A stretch of 64,000 nucleotides of DNA. Source: Macrosoma leucophasiata. Taxonomy: Eukaryota; Arthropoda; Insecta; Lepidoptera; Hedylidae. A program made the translations under genes and the position numbers. Of the stretch, positions 10,526 through 22,381 are shown in pieces; the stretch's first letter is position 1, and the number at the start of each line of letters is the position of its first letter. Below the pieces are notes generated by a model. It did not search any database. It was not told where the DNA came from and was given only the letters and a program-made list of their open reading frames with translations. The stretch spans positions 12,066,001 to 12,130,000 of the forward strand of contig JAWQUS010000019.1 of assembly GCA_036365455.1 (NCBI GenBank), read 5' to 3'.

Positions 10526-10793
10526 TACTGGTGGTAGAGTTACAGTGTAGGAGCTTGAGGGTGAAGACACCACCGCATTACCTAATTTATCTGCCGCTAT
10601 ATCTAGTGTTCAGCCCAATTACCTATCGTGTTCCGGTTAGATGATATGTATGGCCCCTTAATAATTATCTTAGAGACAACAACTTTGGTCTCAGGGGTGG
10701 CAACGCATCTGCATATGATCTCTATAGGCTGCAGTCATCTCTAAACATCAATGTGAACTGCATACTTGCTTGCCACCTTCATTACATAAAAAA
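10526..10793 (+). mobile_element. TACTGG repeat B, full length
   Basis: Subfamily B markers: 'CTAATTTATCTGCCGC', 'GTTCCGGTTAGATG', 'ATGGCCCCTTAATAATTATC' and 'GGTCTCAGGGGTGGCAACGC'. A-rich 3' end after 'CACCTTCATTACAT'. Confidence 0.75.
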
Positions 10794-10954
10794 TAATCCA
10801 CGAAAATAATTTTACACAATCCTGTGCACGCGAGTTCGACTCCCCCTTGGCCGGCTATTTAATGCCTGAAAAAGATACTTAGTATAAAACCAGAACACTT
10901 CATAAATCAATTGGACCTAGCTCTTTACGTCATGTACTACAGTTATATACCAGT

Positions 10955-11060
10955 ATACAGGGCGTTCTGATTTGTGACGGCCGTAAATCATTGAGGCGTA
11001 CTCGGCTTAGTTCGTAGTTCGTGCCAAACAAGTACCCGTGTATTGTCAGTCCTGAGATTA
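10955..11060 (+). repeat. Repeat V, diverged copy
   Basis: 'CAGTATACAGGGCGTTCTGA' followed by a foldable 'GATTTGTGACGGCCGTAAATC' (21 nt, split in mention) and 'GTGCCAAACAAGTAC'. Matches 12575-12690 and, in reverse, 19660-19840 and 20209-20393. The short palindrome near one end is shared by all copies. Confidence 0.45.
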
Positions 11061-11118
11061 GTTACTTACTAACGTGAATTTTAATAAACTAAACTGTTTT
11101 ATGTGTTAAATAAAATTC

Positions 11119-11160
11119 TATATTATTACGGGCTATTTACTTTTAGCCCGTAATAATATA
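11119..11160. repeat. Perfect 17-bp hairpin
   Basis: 11119-11135 pairs perfectly with 11144-11160 around an 8-nt loop (TTTACTTT). A (CCTA)n run follows directly. Duplicated at 16111-16152 or so in copy 2. Confidence 0.8.
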
Positions 11161-11512
11161 CCTACCTACCTACCTACGGTACCTTTTAATTAAGGTTTCT
11201 TTATAAATTGTATAATAAATGAATACTTTTATTAATTCAAATAAATATTCTTCGTGTAAGATGTTAAACATATTCGAAAATAAACAATTCCCTCATTTTA
11301 TAACCTTAAGTTTGAATACTGAGGTATAAAGTATAATTAAGTTATTTTTGAGAGCAAAAAAATACTTTCTATTACAAGTAAACTGTCCTTTAACTCCGTT
11401 ATTAAAAAATATTTAGCATTCACGTTTTATATTACAATCAACAATCGAGAAGTCGACTTCATTCTAGTATTGTGTCAACCCAAGCTGTAAGCTTAAGGTC
11501 ACCATTACCGTG

Positions 11513-11800
11513 ATTTTTTTAATGTAATGGAAGTGGCAAACGAGCATGCAGTTCACATTGATGTTAAGTGATGACTGCAGCATATAGACACACACACAAA
11601 GACCAAGATCAAAATGCAGATGCGTTACCACTCCTGAGGGTTAAAGTGTTATGCCTCTGTGCAGAAAATTACAGATAACAACCATACATTACCACCTGAC
11701 CGGAACACTATAGTGCTGAACACTACCATTTAGCGGCAAGTATATTGGGTAATGCGGTGGTGCCTACGCCCGAGAGATCCGTCACTGAAGCTCTACAGTA
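11513..11800 (-). mobile_element. TACTGG repeat A, full length
   Basis: Reverse copy. The A tail is at the left (preceded by 'TTTTTTT') and the 5' end at the right with 'GAAGCTCTACAGTA', a mutated version of the usual start. Followed by 12131-12160, a tiny second piece ('ACTACCATTTAGCGGCAAG'). Confidence 0.75.
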
Positions 11801-11951
11801 AACAGTGATCTTTTTATGTCATGAATTGCCAAACAAGGCCCAATGAATTTGAAAGTTTACATTGCTGGTATATACCTATTACTACGCTATCATATAATCT
11901 ATAAACATTTACATTAAACCAGGAACGTTATTATCGTGTTACTGTATTGGC

Positions 11952-12132
11952 AGAGAATATGTAATAATACTACTATAGAATGGACACTTCGACGTCCCGC
12001 CCGATTTCCCCGCATCACCCTACCTCCTTCCCTCTTATGGGCGACGTTTGATATTCTTTACGTGGTACGCATACAGGTGCGCGTGTAAGTACACGTCACT
12101 GATTGATGTCTGTGTAATAGTAGCGGTGCACA
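11952..12132 (+). mobile_element. Repeat Y, internally deleted copy
   Basis: 'AGAGAATATGTAATAATAC', 'GAATGGACACTTCGACGTCC' and 'GGGCGACGTTTGATATTC' match the reverse of 42813-43034. The segment corresponding to that copy's 'CCAAAATTCCATACAAACGC' is lost. A relic of the left end also sits at 58436-58449. Confidence 0.5.
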
Positions 12133-12159
12133 CTACCATTTAGCGGCAAGCACATTACA

Positions 12160-12574
12160 TATTATGGTCATGGATGTCTATTTATTTGAGCTCCATCACT
12201 CGAGCCCTACCTATAATTATTTGATCAAATCATTTTCCACTCATAATTTCTAAATTTAGACCCGTTTTGCACCTACATCGTCGCTCTCTTCATAACCCAA
12301 AGGTTGACTGGGAGATAATGCCTAGTGGCATTAAGTCCGCCTTTATGTACACCATCTTCGTGCATAAAAAGAGTAAATAAATAAATAAATAAATTAAAAA
12401 CTTTTTGAAAAGTTATTTCAGTTCAATTATGTTTATGTTTAAAAAAATCACACAGAACTTTTTCAAATATTACTAATTCTTTATTTTCAATTGTTTTTTA
12501 TTAATGATTTTTCTGTTTTTTAAATTACGACAAATACCACATTCCAGCATCCCTACCGCGTAACACATACATTA
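12160..12574. other. AT-rich spacer
   Basis: Contains 'TAAATAAATAAATAAATAAA'-type low complexity near 12374-12393 and nothing else recognised. Confidence 0.4.
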
Positions 12575-12690
12575 AGTATACAGAATGTTTTGATTTGTGG
12601 CGGGCGTAAATCAGAGACGCACCTGATTTGGAAACTGCCAAACTGGTATCAAAGTACGGACAGTTTTGGTATTAGTTTGTTATTTATATA
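12575..12690 (+). repeat. Repeat V copy
   Basis: Carries 'AAGTATACAGAATG', 'GCCAAACTGGTATCAAAGTA' and 'CGGACAGTTTTGGTATTAG', the reverse of the central part of 19660-19840. Confidence 0.5.
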
Positions 12691-12788
12691 CGTTGTATCG
12701 ACCTTATTCTATATCTTTGTTTTATGTTAATTGGACAACATAAGCTAATTGGACTCTTAAGTTGTTATAAGCATTATTAACCTTATTA

Positions 12789-13141
12789 ATATTGGCAACC
12801 TATATACGTCCCACTGCTGGGCACGAGTCTCTCCCCGTTTTGGGGGGGGGGGGGGGGCTGGAGCTTACCACCACGCTGCTCCAATGCGGATCGGTGGAGG
12901 TGGGTAAGTGGCCAACCCGCTGTCGGATGTTTTCAAACCGCCCATAAGGCCCCCGAGAAGGTTTAACGACTGCTATCTACCGGTTGCTATAACCGGGACC
13001 GACGGCTTAACGTGCCCTCCGAAGCACGGAAACGTGCATTTAATTTGCCACTAGCGGTCACCCATCACACCACCCGACCGCGCCCGTAGTGCTTAACCGA
13101 GTAGATCGCGATCTACACCAGCCGCCGGGCCATGCGCGCTT
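12789..13141 (-). mobile_element. 5S-SINE, full length
   Basis: Read on the minus strand the head begins near 13141 and contains 'GTTAAGC', 'GGGCGCGGT' and 'GATGGGTGACCGCT', matching the box A/intermediate/box C promoter region of insect 5S rRNA. The tail ends with the complement of 'GGCAACCTATATACGTCCCA'. A run of 16 G interrupts the middle; in the duplicate it is 19 G. Confidence 0.75.
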
Positions 13142-13207
13142 CTATTTTATATTTATTAACCTTTAATGATTAACCTTATTAATATTTCGAAATTTAATTT
13201 GTTTCTT

Positions 13208-13470
13208 TACTGGTGGTAGAGCTCCAAGAGTCGTAGACACCACCGCATTACCTAATCTATCTGCGGCTAAGTGAAATTAGTGTCCAGGATTTTCGTGTTC
13301 CGGTTAGATGGTAATGTTTGCCCTTGTAATAACTATCACAGAGACAATACGACTAAGGTCTCAGAGGTGGTAACGCATCTACATATCTGGTTTTTGAGTA
13401 GAAGTCTATTGGCTGCAGTCGTCACTTAACATCAGTGTGAACTGTATGCTTGTTTTCCACCTTTATTACA
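13208..13470 (+). mobile_element. TACTGG repeat B with 5' deletion
   Basis: After 'TACTGGTGGTAGAGCTCCAA' a stretch is missing ('GAGTCGTAGACACC' follows directly). B markers are present. Its ten-A tail forms the right edge of duplication copy 1. Confidence 0.75.
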
Positions 13471-13482
13471 AAAAAAAAAGGG

Positions 13483-16400
13483 GGTATCAGGGGTTGCAAC
13501 GCAAAGGATGCAGTCATCACTTAACATCAATGTGAACTGCATACTTGTTTGCCGCGTTCTTTACATAAAAAAGTATCTTTTGGAACGATAAACGTTTTTT
13601 TGGTTTTAATTTAAAAATGAAGACCCAAAAAAAATTAAAAATATAGAATAGAATAGAATAGAATAGAAAATATTTTTATTTCGAATAGATCTTTACAGAT
13701 ACTTTCAAAACGTCAATAAATCATAAACTACCTAGAGCGAATAACCATTACATATAGTAAAAGCAAAATCATATATTAATAGTAAATTAAAAATTAAAAT
13801 TTAAACTATTTGGTTAAAACATAATAATCATAAAATTTTTCAATTCCTTCAATGATAATAAATGAAGAAAAAGAAAAACTTATTCGTCAAGATCAATGTT
13901 ATTCACTTAGCAGAGTTCCAAGTGCAGTCACTACTGAGAAGAACTCCGCTACCCAACAAACTCAGTAAGAGCTCTTTTAAATGAGAGCTTAAATCTAGTA
14001 CAGATAGATTATCGTGAAAAGTCAAATAATGTCAACGTCCATAGCATAGATGCAAATAAACTGCTATCTACTAAATGTGATGTAGCCCCTGCAAACCAGA
14101 ACAGACCAGTCCCCACCAACATGTGGATTTGAAATAGTAAAGCGCTTTACAAAATATATCTACCTACTGAGTTTCAAATGTGTACTTTCGTAGTTTCAGA
14201 CTAAAGTGGCTGTGACAGACATGACATGACGAAACTATAATTGTTCTGTTTTTTGCCATTCGAGTACGCAATCCTAAAATGGAAGTTACTTAAAACGTAC
14301 AAGAAATGAACCCAACAAAACGTTAACGCGCGCGTTTATCCGTTCAAACGCGGGGTATAATTAATGACGGCGTAATTTCAATTGACATTTAGGTACATTC
14401 GAGCACAACAATGAATTTTCATTGTATACGAAACGAAATTGATGTCCGCTGCGCTGCGATTCAGGAATAAAAATGTATGTAGGACGGATGTGCCCCATTT
14501 TGTCGGGCGATAACACTTTTTCGCGTGACTGTACCCGAATGGGTTAATGTTGTTTTACGTTACAACGATTTTTATATGACAATAGATTTTGTTTATGATT
14601 GTACGTAATAATAAAAGTTTTTTAGTGTCCATCACGCATTTTGTAAATTCCATTTATTTTTCATTTAAGCGCCACACCATTCTTGTAATGGATTTTGTCA
14701 TTATAGGTATTCGGATCTTTTCTTTTTATTTTTTATGACTATGAGTTGAGCTGGACTTTATAATTATATTTTATCAATTATTTTATAATTTTGCTACAAA
14801 AAAGTGATAATAGAAAATATAAATAAATATGTATTTATCTTCACGCCAGGTTCCTAACGGGGTAGGCAGAGAGTGTAGAGCGCCAGTTATCCCAGGTTCT
14901 GGCATACCTCTCGTGCCTCATCTACCTTCATCATTCTCTTCATTCACACACGCCGATTCCTAAGACTTCACCATCAGACAGAACTCGACCTATTTGGTCA
15001 TGGTAGATCAGTCTTGGTCTTCCTGGACCTCTGCAACCACCTACATTCGCATTGTATATCTGTTTAGTCATTCGCTCATTCGACATACTTTCTATATGCT
15101 TGAACCATCGGAGCATGCCTTTTTTCATTTTTACACCGATACTATAATTTACACAAAGCCTCTTTCTTACATCTTCACTACGAACGCGATCGGTGAGCGA
15201 TACACCTCAAATCTTGCGCAAAGATCTCATCTCGACCGCGTTTAATTACTTGCATGCTCTTTCCTGCATACCCAGCTCTCGCTTCCATATAAAAAGTAAA
15301 AATATGTATACGAACATCGGTGGAAAAAGCTGCAAATTATTTTTTAAACTGCTGTCAGACAATAATGTAACCTTATTCTGCACGCGACCACGGATGCTGT
15401 AAAGCGACTGAACCGTTGGGTTGGTTTTACAAATCATTTTAGTTTTCTATAGGCATATATGATAAAATGGCAAGATATGTTTATAAACATAGCTTTATTT
15501 TAAAACTGTATTTTTACTGGTGGTAGAGTTACAGTGTAGGAGCTTGAGGGTGAAGACACCACCGCATTACCTAATTTATCTGCCGCTATATCTAGTGTTC
15601 AGCCCAATTACCTATCGTGTTCCGGTTAGATGATATGTATGGCCCCTTAATAATTATCTTAGAGACAACAACTTTGGTCTCAGGGGTGGCAACGCATCTG
15701 CATATGATCTCTATAGGCTGCAGTCATCTCTAAACATCAATGTGAACTGCATACTTGCTTGCCACCTTCATTACATAAAAAATAATCCACGAAAATAATT
15801 TTACACAATCCTGTGCACGCGAGTTCGACTCCCCCTTGGCCGGCTATTTAATGCCTGAAAAAGATACTTAGTATAAAACCAGAACACTTCATAAATCAAT
15901 TGGACCTAGCTCTTTACGTCATGTACTACAGTTATATACCAGTATACAGGGCGTTCTGATTTGTGACGGCCGTAAATCATTGAGGCGTACTCGGCTTAGT
16001 TCGTAGTTCGTGCCAAACAAGTACCCGTGTATTGTCAGTCCTGAGATTAGTTACTTACTAACGTGAATTTTAATAAACTAAACTGTTTTATGTGTTAAAT
16101 AAAATTCTATATTATTACGGGCTATTTACTTTTAGCCCGTAATAATATACCTACCTACCTACCTACGGTACCTTTTAATTAAGGTTTCTTTATAAATTGT
16201 ATAATAAATGAATACTTTTATTAATTCAAATAAATATTCTTCGTGTAAGATGTTAAACATATTCGAAAATAAACAATTCCCTCATTTTATAACCTTAAGT
16301 TTGAATACTGAGGTATAAAGTATAATTAAGTTATTTTTGAGAGCAAAAAAATACTTTCTATTACAAGTAAACTGTCCTTTAACTCCGTTATTAAAAAATA

Positions 16401-18474
16401 TTTAGCATTCACGTTTTATATTACAATCAACAATCGAGAAGTCGACTTCATTCTAGTATTGTGTCAACCCAAGCTGTAAGCTTAAGGTCACCATTACCGT
16501 GATTTTTTTAATGTAATGGAAGTGGCAAACGAGCATGCAGTTCACATTGATGTTAAGTGATGACTGCAGCATATAGACACACACACAAAGACCAAGATCA
16601 AAATGCAGATGCGTTACCACTCCTGAGGGTTAAAGTGTTATGCCTCTGTGCAGAAAATTACAGATAACAACCATACATTACCACCTGACCGGAACACTAT
16701 AGTGCTGAACACTACCATTTAGCGGCAAGTATATTGGGTAATGCGGTGGTGCCTACGCCCGAGAGATCCGTCACTGAAGCTCTACAGTAAACAGTGATCT
16801 TTTTATGTCATGAATTGCCAAACAAGGCCCAATGAATTTGAAAGTTTACATTGCTGGTATATACCTATTACTACGCTATCATATAATCTATAAACATTTA
16901 CATTAAACCAGGAACGTTATTATCGTGTTACTGTATTGGCAGAGAATATGTAATAATACTACTATAGAATGGACACTTCGACGTCCCGCCCGATTTCCCC
17001 GCATCACCCTACCTCCTTCCCTCTTATGGGCGACGTTTGATATTCTTTACGTGGTACGCATACAGGTGCGCGTGTAAGTACACGTCACTGATTGATGTCT
17101 GTGTAATAGTAGCGGTGCACACTACCATTTAGCGGCAAGCACATTACATATTATGGTCATGGATGTCTATTTATTTGAGCTCCATCACTCGAGCCCTACC
17201 TATAATTATTTGATCAAATCATTTTCCACTCATAATTTCTAAATTTAGACCCGTTTTGCACCTACATCGTCGCTCTCTTCATAACCCAAAGGTTGACTGG
17301 GAGATAATGCCTAGTGGCATTAAGTCCGCCTTTATGTACACCATCTTCGTGCATAAAAAGAGTAAATAAATAAATAAATAAATTAAAAACTTTTTGAAAA
17401 GTTATTTCAGTTCAATTATGTTTATGTTTAAAAAAATCACACAGAACTTTTTCAAATATTACTAATTCTTTATTTTCAATTGTTTTTTATTAATGATTTT
17501 TCTGTTTTTTAAATTACGACAAATACCACATTCCAGCATCCCTACCGCGTAACACATACATTAAGTATACAGAATGTTTTGATTTGTGGCGGGCGTAAAT
17601 CAGAGACGCACCTGATTTGGAAACTGCCAAACTGGTATCAAAGTACGGACAGTTTTGGTATTAGTTTGTTATTTATATACGTTGTATCGACCTTATTCTA
17701 TATCTTTGTTTTATGTTAATTGGACAACATAAGCTAATTGGACTCTTAAGTTGTTATAAGCATTATTAACCTTATTAATATTGGCAACCTATATACGTCC
17801 CACTGCTGGGCACGAGTCTCTCCCCGTTTTGGGGGGGGGGGGGGGGGGGCTGGAGCTTACCACCACGCTGCTCCAATGCGGATCGGTGGAGGTGGGTAAG
17901 TGGCCAACCCGCTGTCGGATGTTTTCAAACCGCCCATAAGGCCCCCGAGAAGGTTTAACGACTGCTATCTACCGGTTGCTATAACCGGGACCGACGGCTT
18001 AACGTGCCCTCCGAAGCACGGAAACGTGCATTTAATTTGCCACTAGCGGTCACCCATCACACCACCCGACCGCGCCCGTAGTGCTTAACCGAGTAGATCG
18101 CGATCTACACCAGCCGCCGGGCCATGCGCGCTTCTATTTTATATTTATTAACCTTTAATGATTAACCTTATTAATATTTCGAAATTTAATTTGTTTCTTT
18201 ACTGGTGGTAGAGCTCCAAGAGTCGTAGACACCACCGCATTACCTAATCTATCTGCGGCTAAGTGAAATTAGTGTCCAGGATTTTCGTGTTCCGGTTAGA
18301 TGGTAATGTTTGCCCTTGTAATAACTATCACAGAGACAATACGACTAAGGTCTCAGAGGTGGTAACGCATCTACATATCTGGTTTTTGAGTAGAAGTCTA
18401 TTGGCTGCAGTCGTCACTTAACATCAGTGTGAACTGTATGCTTGTTTTCCACCTTTATTACAAAAAAAAAAGGT
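13483..18474 (+). repeat. Large tandem duplication, copy 2 (~4,992 bp)
   Basis: Contains the same elements as copy 1 at +4,989/4,992: LINE 3' end 13624-14119 (-), element X 14489-14814 (-), LINE C-terminal pseudogene 14838-15289 (-), B repeat 15515-15783 (+), hairpin about 16108-16149, A repeat 16502-16789 (-), repeat Y 16941-17121, repeat V about 17567-17682, 5S-SINE 17779-18133 (-) and B repeat 18198-18470 (+). The junction at 13461-13490 reads ten A, five G, then 'TATCAGGGG'. Left flank ends '..TTAGG' and right flank begins 'GGTGTTG', so two to three G of microhomology or filler lie at the joint. Confidence 0.9.
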
Positions 18475-18540
18475 GTTGTACGTAAACAACAGCACCTATA
18501 ACACAGGTTTGTCCTCCGTGTGGGGATGTGTTACATTTTT
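18475..18540 (+). mobile_element. SINE-2 tail fragment
   Basis: 'GTTGTACGTAAACAACAGCA', 'ACACAGGTTTGTCC' and 'GTGTGGGGATGTG' match the SINE-2 tail at 58945-59005. It lies exactly at the right edge of the tandem duplication. Confidence 0.5.
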
Positions 18541-19223
18541 TTTAGCAGTAGTAAGATTCTAAGTTATGGACTATCTGAAATTGGTACAATTAGTAAATAA
18601 ATTGAAGACGTTTTTAAAACGCGGGTAAAACCATGGGACATACCTAGTTCATCAATAGTGATGGTACAACCAAAATGAAATCAGGTCAAAATAATTGCAC
18701 TCTCTGTAAATTTTTCGCGTACCATGGAAATACTCAATCGAAATCAATTGCCGAATCAGTCGAAAAAAAAAACAATGAAAATGCGAACACGCAACAAAAG
18801 ATCGCAAATTGATTAATCGACACGAAAGTACACGATATATAATGCAATTGTTAATTAAAAACGAAATCACGACTGTACCTCTGAAATGTTTAATTGTTAC
18901 CTTTTGTTCAGTAATTTCTGTTGTAATTTTGTAATAATTAAAGAGTCGCAATGCAATTTTGCACTCGAGCGTACAACTCATAAGTTATTGATGTTCGAGT
19001 GAGATGGTATTTTTTAATTAATTTTAATCAAGGCGCGTACAGTCGATGTCAGATGGCTTTGTGATTTCCGGAAAGCCAGTACAGTTGATCGGTGAACGGT
19101 TTAATTTATTGAGTGGTTATTTGAAGCTCATAAGTAATTGGTGTTCCCGAAATTTATAGGCTATTTCAATCAGTCAATTATATATGCACCGTTGATTCAG
19201 TACATAAATACTAGGTAATGTAT
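18541..19223. other. Unique-looking AT-rich stretch
   Basis: No recognised repeat. A 109-codon minus frame (18652-18981) has no domain I know, is rich in Ile/Tyr/Cys and is most likely chance in AT-rich DNA. Confidence 0.35.
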
Positions 19224-19370
19224 TTAACTATTGATGCAGTCAGAGGTGGTCCCGCCGAATGCAACCCATTACAAAGTAGACCAATATTCTTAAAAGGACC
19301 ACTACGTGTTGTAGTCCGGATAAGCTTGCGCGGGGGTGCGCAAGCCTAATAAGCCTATCCGGGGTTCCAA
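19224..19370. repeat. Unclassified dispersed repeat, copy 2
   Basis: Partner of 4748-4925. It carries an additional hairpin-like 'GCTTGCGCGGGGGTGCGCAA' (19324 on) and 'GGATAAGC'/'GCCTATCC' flanks that pair. Confidence 0.45.
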
Positions 19371-19659
19371 TTCATGGCACGCATAACATTTATAACAGCC
19401 TTTAAAATGAATTTACCCCTGAGGGTTAAATTTCAAGAAAATGAAATAAAATTATATGTATAGTAAGTGCTAAAAAGTTATATTTCTGGCCATCAAGGAA
19501 GCCCACTCTTCTTTTTTTTATTGCGATTTTGAAAACACCGTTTAAGGGCCAGACTTACCCAACATTATGAACAAATTTTAGTGAGGAGCCAACTCAAAAC
19601 TCTCTATAAAAAGACTACTATCACTATCATGCCACATATTATTATCATAATCGTAAGAA

Positions 19660-19840
19660 GCCCACGCGGGGCACACATCAATAACAAACTAGCAACTAAC
19701 ACAGAAACTGTCCGTACTTTGATCCCAGTTTGGCACGTCCTAGATCAGGTGGGGTATGATTTATGCGCGCATAAATCTGAACAACATGCATACTGGTTAC
19801 ATAATACATGGCAATGTTAGCAGTTTGATCCAATTGAGAT
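19660..19840 (-). repeat. Repeat V, copy with perfect 20-bp palindrome
   Basis: 'GCCCACGCGGGGCACACATC' to 'ATCCAATTGAG'. The palindrome 19758-19777 (GATTTATGCGCGCATAAATC) is perfect. A second, slightly diverged direct copy lies 549 bp downstream. Confidence 0.55.
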
Positions 19841-20208
19841 TTTTTTTTATTTTAATGATCGTTTGCTATTGAGGTATTATTTTTGTATTTGATTGCTATG
19901 GGCATAATATATTTTATAATTTGCTTTAATATCTGTATAAGATATAAGTTTCCAACTAAAAGAGCCAGAGGTACTATATTTGTTCTGTAAAAAAGTTCCC
20001 CATAAATATGATATAGCTCTGTTAAGTAAGTGACCCCTATAGTGAGCCGTCATAATTTATGATTCACATATTGTTATTATTCAAAACTCCGTTAACTTCT
20101 ACTTTCTACCAATCTAAATTATATCTAAATAACGCTATAGTAGTTAAACACATTTCTAACTATCAGTCAGTCAGTCCAACTAATAATTCTTGTATAATAT
20201 CCCAAACA

Positions 20209-20393
20209 GCCCACGCGGGGCACACATCAATAACAGACTAGCAACTAACACAGAAACTGTCCGTACTTTGATCCCAGTTTGGCACGTCCTAGATCAGGTG
20301 GGGTATGATTTATGCTCGCCATAAATCTGAACATCCCGTCTACTGGAATGTGTTACGCAATAAATGACAATGTTACTTTCATCCAATTGAGTG
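20209..20393 (-). repeat. Repeat V, second direct copy
   Basis: Same order as 19660-19840; the palindrome is broken here ('GATTTATGCTCGCCATAAATC', 21 nt in element). The two copies with a unique spacer between them indicate local duplication rather than two insertions. Confidence 0.55.
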
Positions 20394-20524
20394 GTGGATT
20401 CCTCTGGATTAAGGCTTAGCTAAAATTAAATTTAGATTCTGGTACAGTCATAATTTCGAATCACAAGAGTGTGAGATATATACTGATGCTGTAACATGTT
20501 CTAAGTTTTTCGAGAGCTACACTT

Positions 20525-20879
20525 AATAATGGCAATCCATTATACTCCCCACTGCTAGGCACGAGTCTTCCCTTTTTGGGGGGAGGCCTGGAGCTTACTC
20601 CACCACGCTGCTCCAATGCGGGTTGATGGGGATACGGGTTAGTGGCCAACCCGCTGTAGGATGTTTTCAAACCGCCGATAAGGCCTCTGACAAGGTTTAA
20701 CGACTGCTATGTATCGATAGCAACCGGGACCGACTGCTTCACGTGCCCTCCGAAGCACGGAAACGCGCATTTTAATTTGGCACTAGCGGTCACCCATCAC
20801 ATACCCGACCGCGCCCGTATCGCTTAACCGAGTAGATCGCTTACGATCTACGCCAGCCGCTGAGGCATGCGTGCTTCGA
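20525..20879 (-). mobile_element. 5S-SINE, full length
   Basis: The 5S-like core is clearest here: the complement of 'GATGGGTGACCGCT' at 20785-20798 and of 'GTTAAGCGATACGGGCGCGG' just to its right (about 20808-20827). The usual tail is at the left edge. Confidence 0.75.
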
Positions 20880-21623
20880 TTTTTTTTTATCAATCATAAA
20901 AAATGCATAGCGCCGCTAAAAAAGTTTGCTCTTGTAAAGATCTCGAAATTAACATTGGGTGGAAAGAGAAAACAGTCACGAGCTATTGTGATTTGTCATC
21001 CTTTCGTATTAAACTTAATTGTTTAACAGCCTTAATGAGAATTTTTCGGTCGATTGCCACTGGGCTCCAAAATTAGGTCGGGACCGTTATTAGAGTGAAG
21101 GAGTGTCCTTTTTATTACCTTCTTTCAAAAGTTGCCTTCGCTTCTGAGCAAAATTAAATCGTGGGTAGGCAGTTTATTTGACGACAAATGTGTAAGGAAT
21201 ATTTTCCAACATATTTAATTAACCGTCCCGTCTTCACACGGGTACAATGTTGGAATTACAATGATATCAGTGTAGAGTTATTTAAAAATTACGGGCACTA
21301 TTTGAATATCAGCGCGGCGGTGATCGCATCAAGCGGGTCATGCCATCGGTGTGAGCAACGCATTAGAATTTATTTCCATAAGCTTAAGGTAACTAAAATA
21401 TTTCATTTGATAAGGGTTAATAGTGTATTTTTCTTAATACTTTTCCAAATACCGCACGTAACCCATTTACAATGGGTATAGTTTGCTACCTTAAACGCCA
21501 TCTTGGACTTTTTTGTAAATCTGAAAAAGAGGAAAACCCCACCATGCCTTGTTTTGATATATCTTATTGGGATTAAGGAGCGTCTTCGATGAAAGCTACT
21601 AATACTTATAACTTATAATATAA
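20880..21623. other. Unique-looking stretch
   Basis: Nothing recognised. A 97-codon frame at 21188-21481 has no known domain. Confidence 0.35.
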
Positions 21624-21939
21624 CTGCCTCGGTAGCCTAGTGGTAGCAGGCCACTACTACTACGCTGAGGTCCTGGGTTCGATTCCCGGGTAGGGGGTTA
21701 TCAGAGAAAATGGTGAAAAAGCCTTTATCTCTGGTTCAATTGGGATATTTCCATTTTCTGGAAATTTCCCAGTACCTCAAAGTTTGGTAATGTGCCCGGT
21801 GATGTCAACAGGCTCGCCACCTGTTACATGGGCCAAAACGTAACCGGCGAATCGTGGGTGTTTGCATGTATGCTTGAATGCATGCATTTACCTCTGCCTA
21901 CCCCTTCGGGGATTACAGGCGTGAAGTTACGAAGTTACG
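21624..21939 (+). mobile_element. SINE-1, best-preserved copy
   Basis: tRNA-like head with A box 'TAGCCTAGTGG' and intact B box 'GGTTCGATTCC' about 50 bp downstream, i.e. an intact-looking RNA polymerase III internal promoter. The body includes 'CCATTTTCTGGAAATTTCCC' (self-complementary) and ends 'GGCGTGAAGTTACGAAGTTACG', with the last motif duplicated. Confidence 0.85.
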
Positions 21940-22255
21940 TACTAATACTTCGTACATTTATCGTTAAATTTCACCCAATTTGCACAAAAACCTTTCGCAT
22001 AAATCAGTCTATCTATTCGTGATCGCATAAAAAACTGTGTAATCGTTTTTTATTTTTGATCAAACAGACAGACAAATGCGGCAGAGGACATTGTTTCATA
22101 ACATGTAGTGATATGCAGCGCTATGACAATTTTTCTACAAATAAAATGGGAATGCTATAATGGTAACGCGTTCTAGAAGCATCAAAGGAGGAAAACATGC
22201 TTCAAGGATGGCCCTGAGGCATGATTTCTTTCTTTGATGCTAGTTACGGAAACAA

Positions 22256-22345
22256 GCATTACCAACTAACCGGAACACGATAGTGCTGAACACTAATTAC
22301 TATTCGGCTGCAGATAGATTTAACAATGCGGTCGTGCCAGCGTCC
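22256..22345 (-). mobile_element. TACTGG repeat B fragment
   Basis: 'AACCGGAACACGATAGTGCT' and 'GGCTGCAGATAGATT' correspond to the B middle/5' part in reverse. Confidence 0.55.
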
Positions 22346-22381
22346 CCAAGTTCCAATACTCTACGCACAACTTTCTTATAA

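Larger units (their letters stand above)
8494..13482 (+). repeat. Large tandem duplication, copy 1 (~4,989 bp)
   Basis: Matched base for base over long stretches by 13483-18474. Offset is 4,989 at the start and 4,992 after the G run at 12842-12857 (16 G here, 19 G in copy 2). One substitution was noticed (T at 9312, A at 14301). The start lies inside a B-type repeat and the end in the A tail of another B-type repeat. The copies must be very recent, or are two alleles placed in tandem by the assembler. Confidence 0.9.

Noticed and set aside
18652..18981. 109-codon minus-strand open frame
   Set aside because: No recognisable domain, odd composition for a protein, AT-rich context and no second copy; chance frame is more likely.
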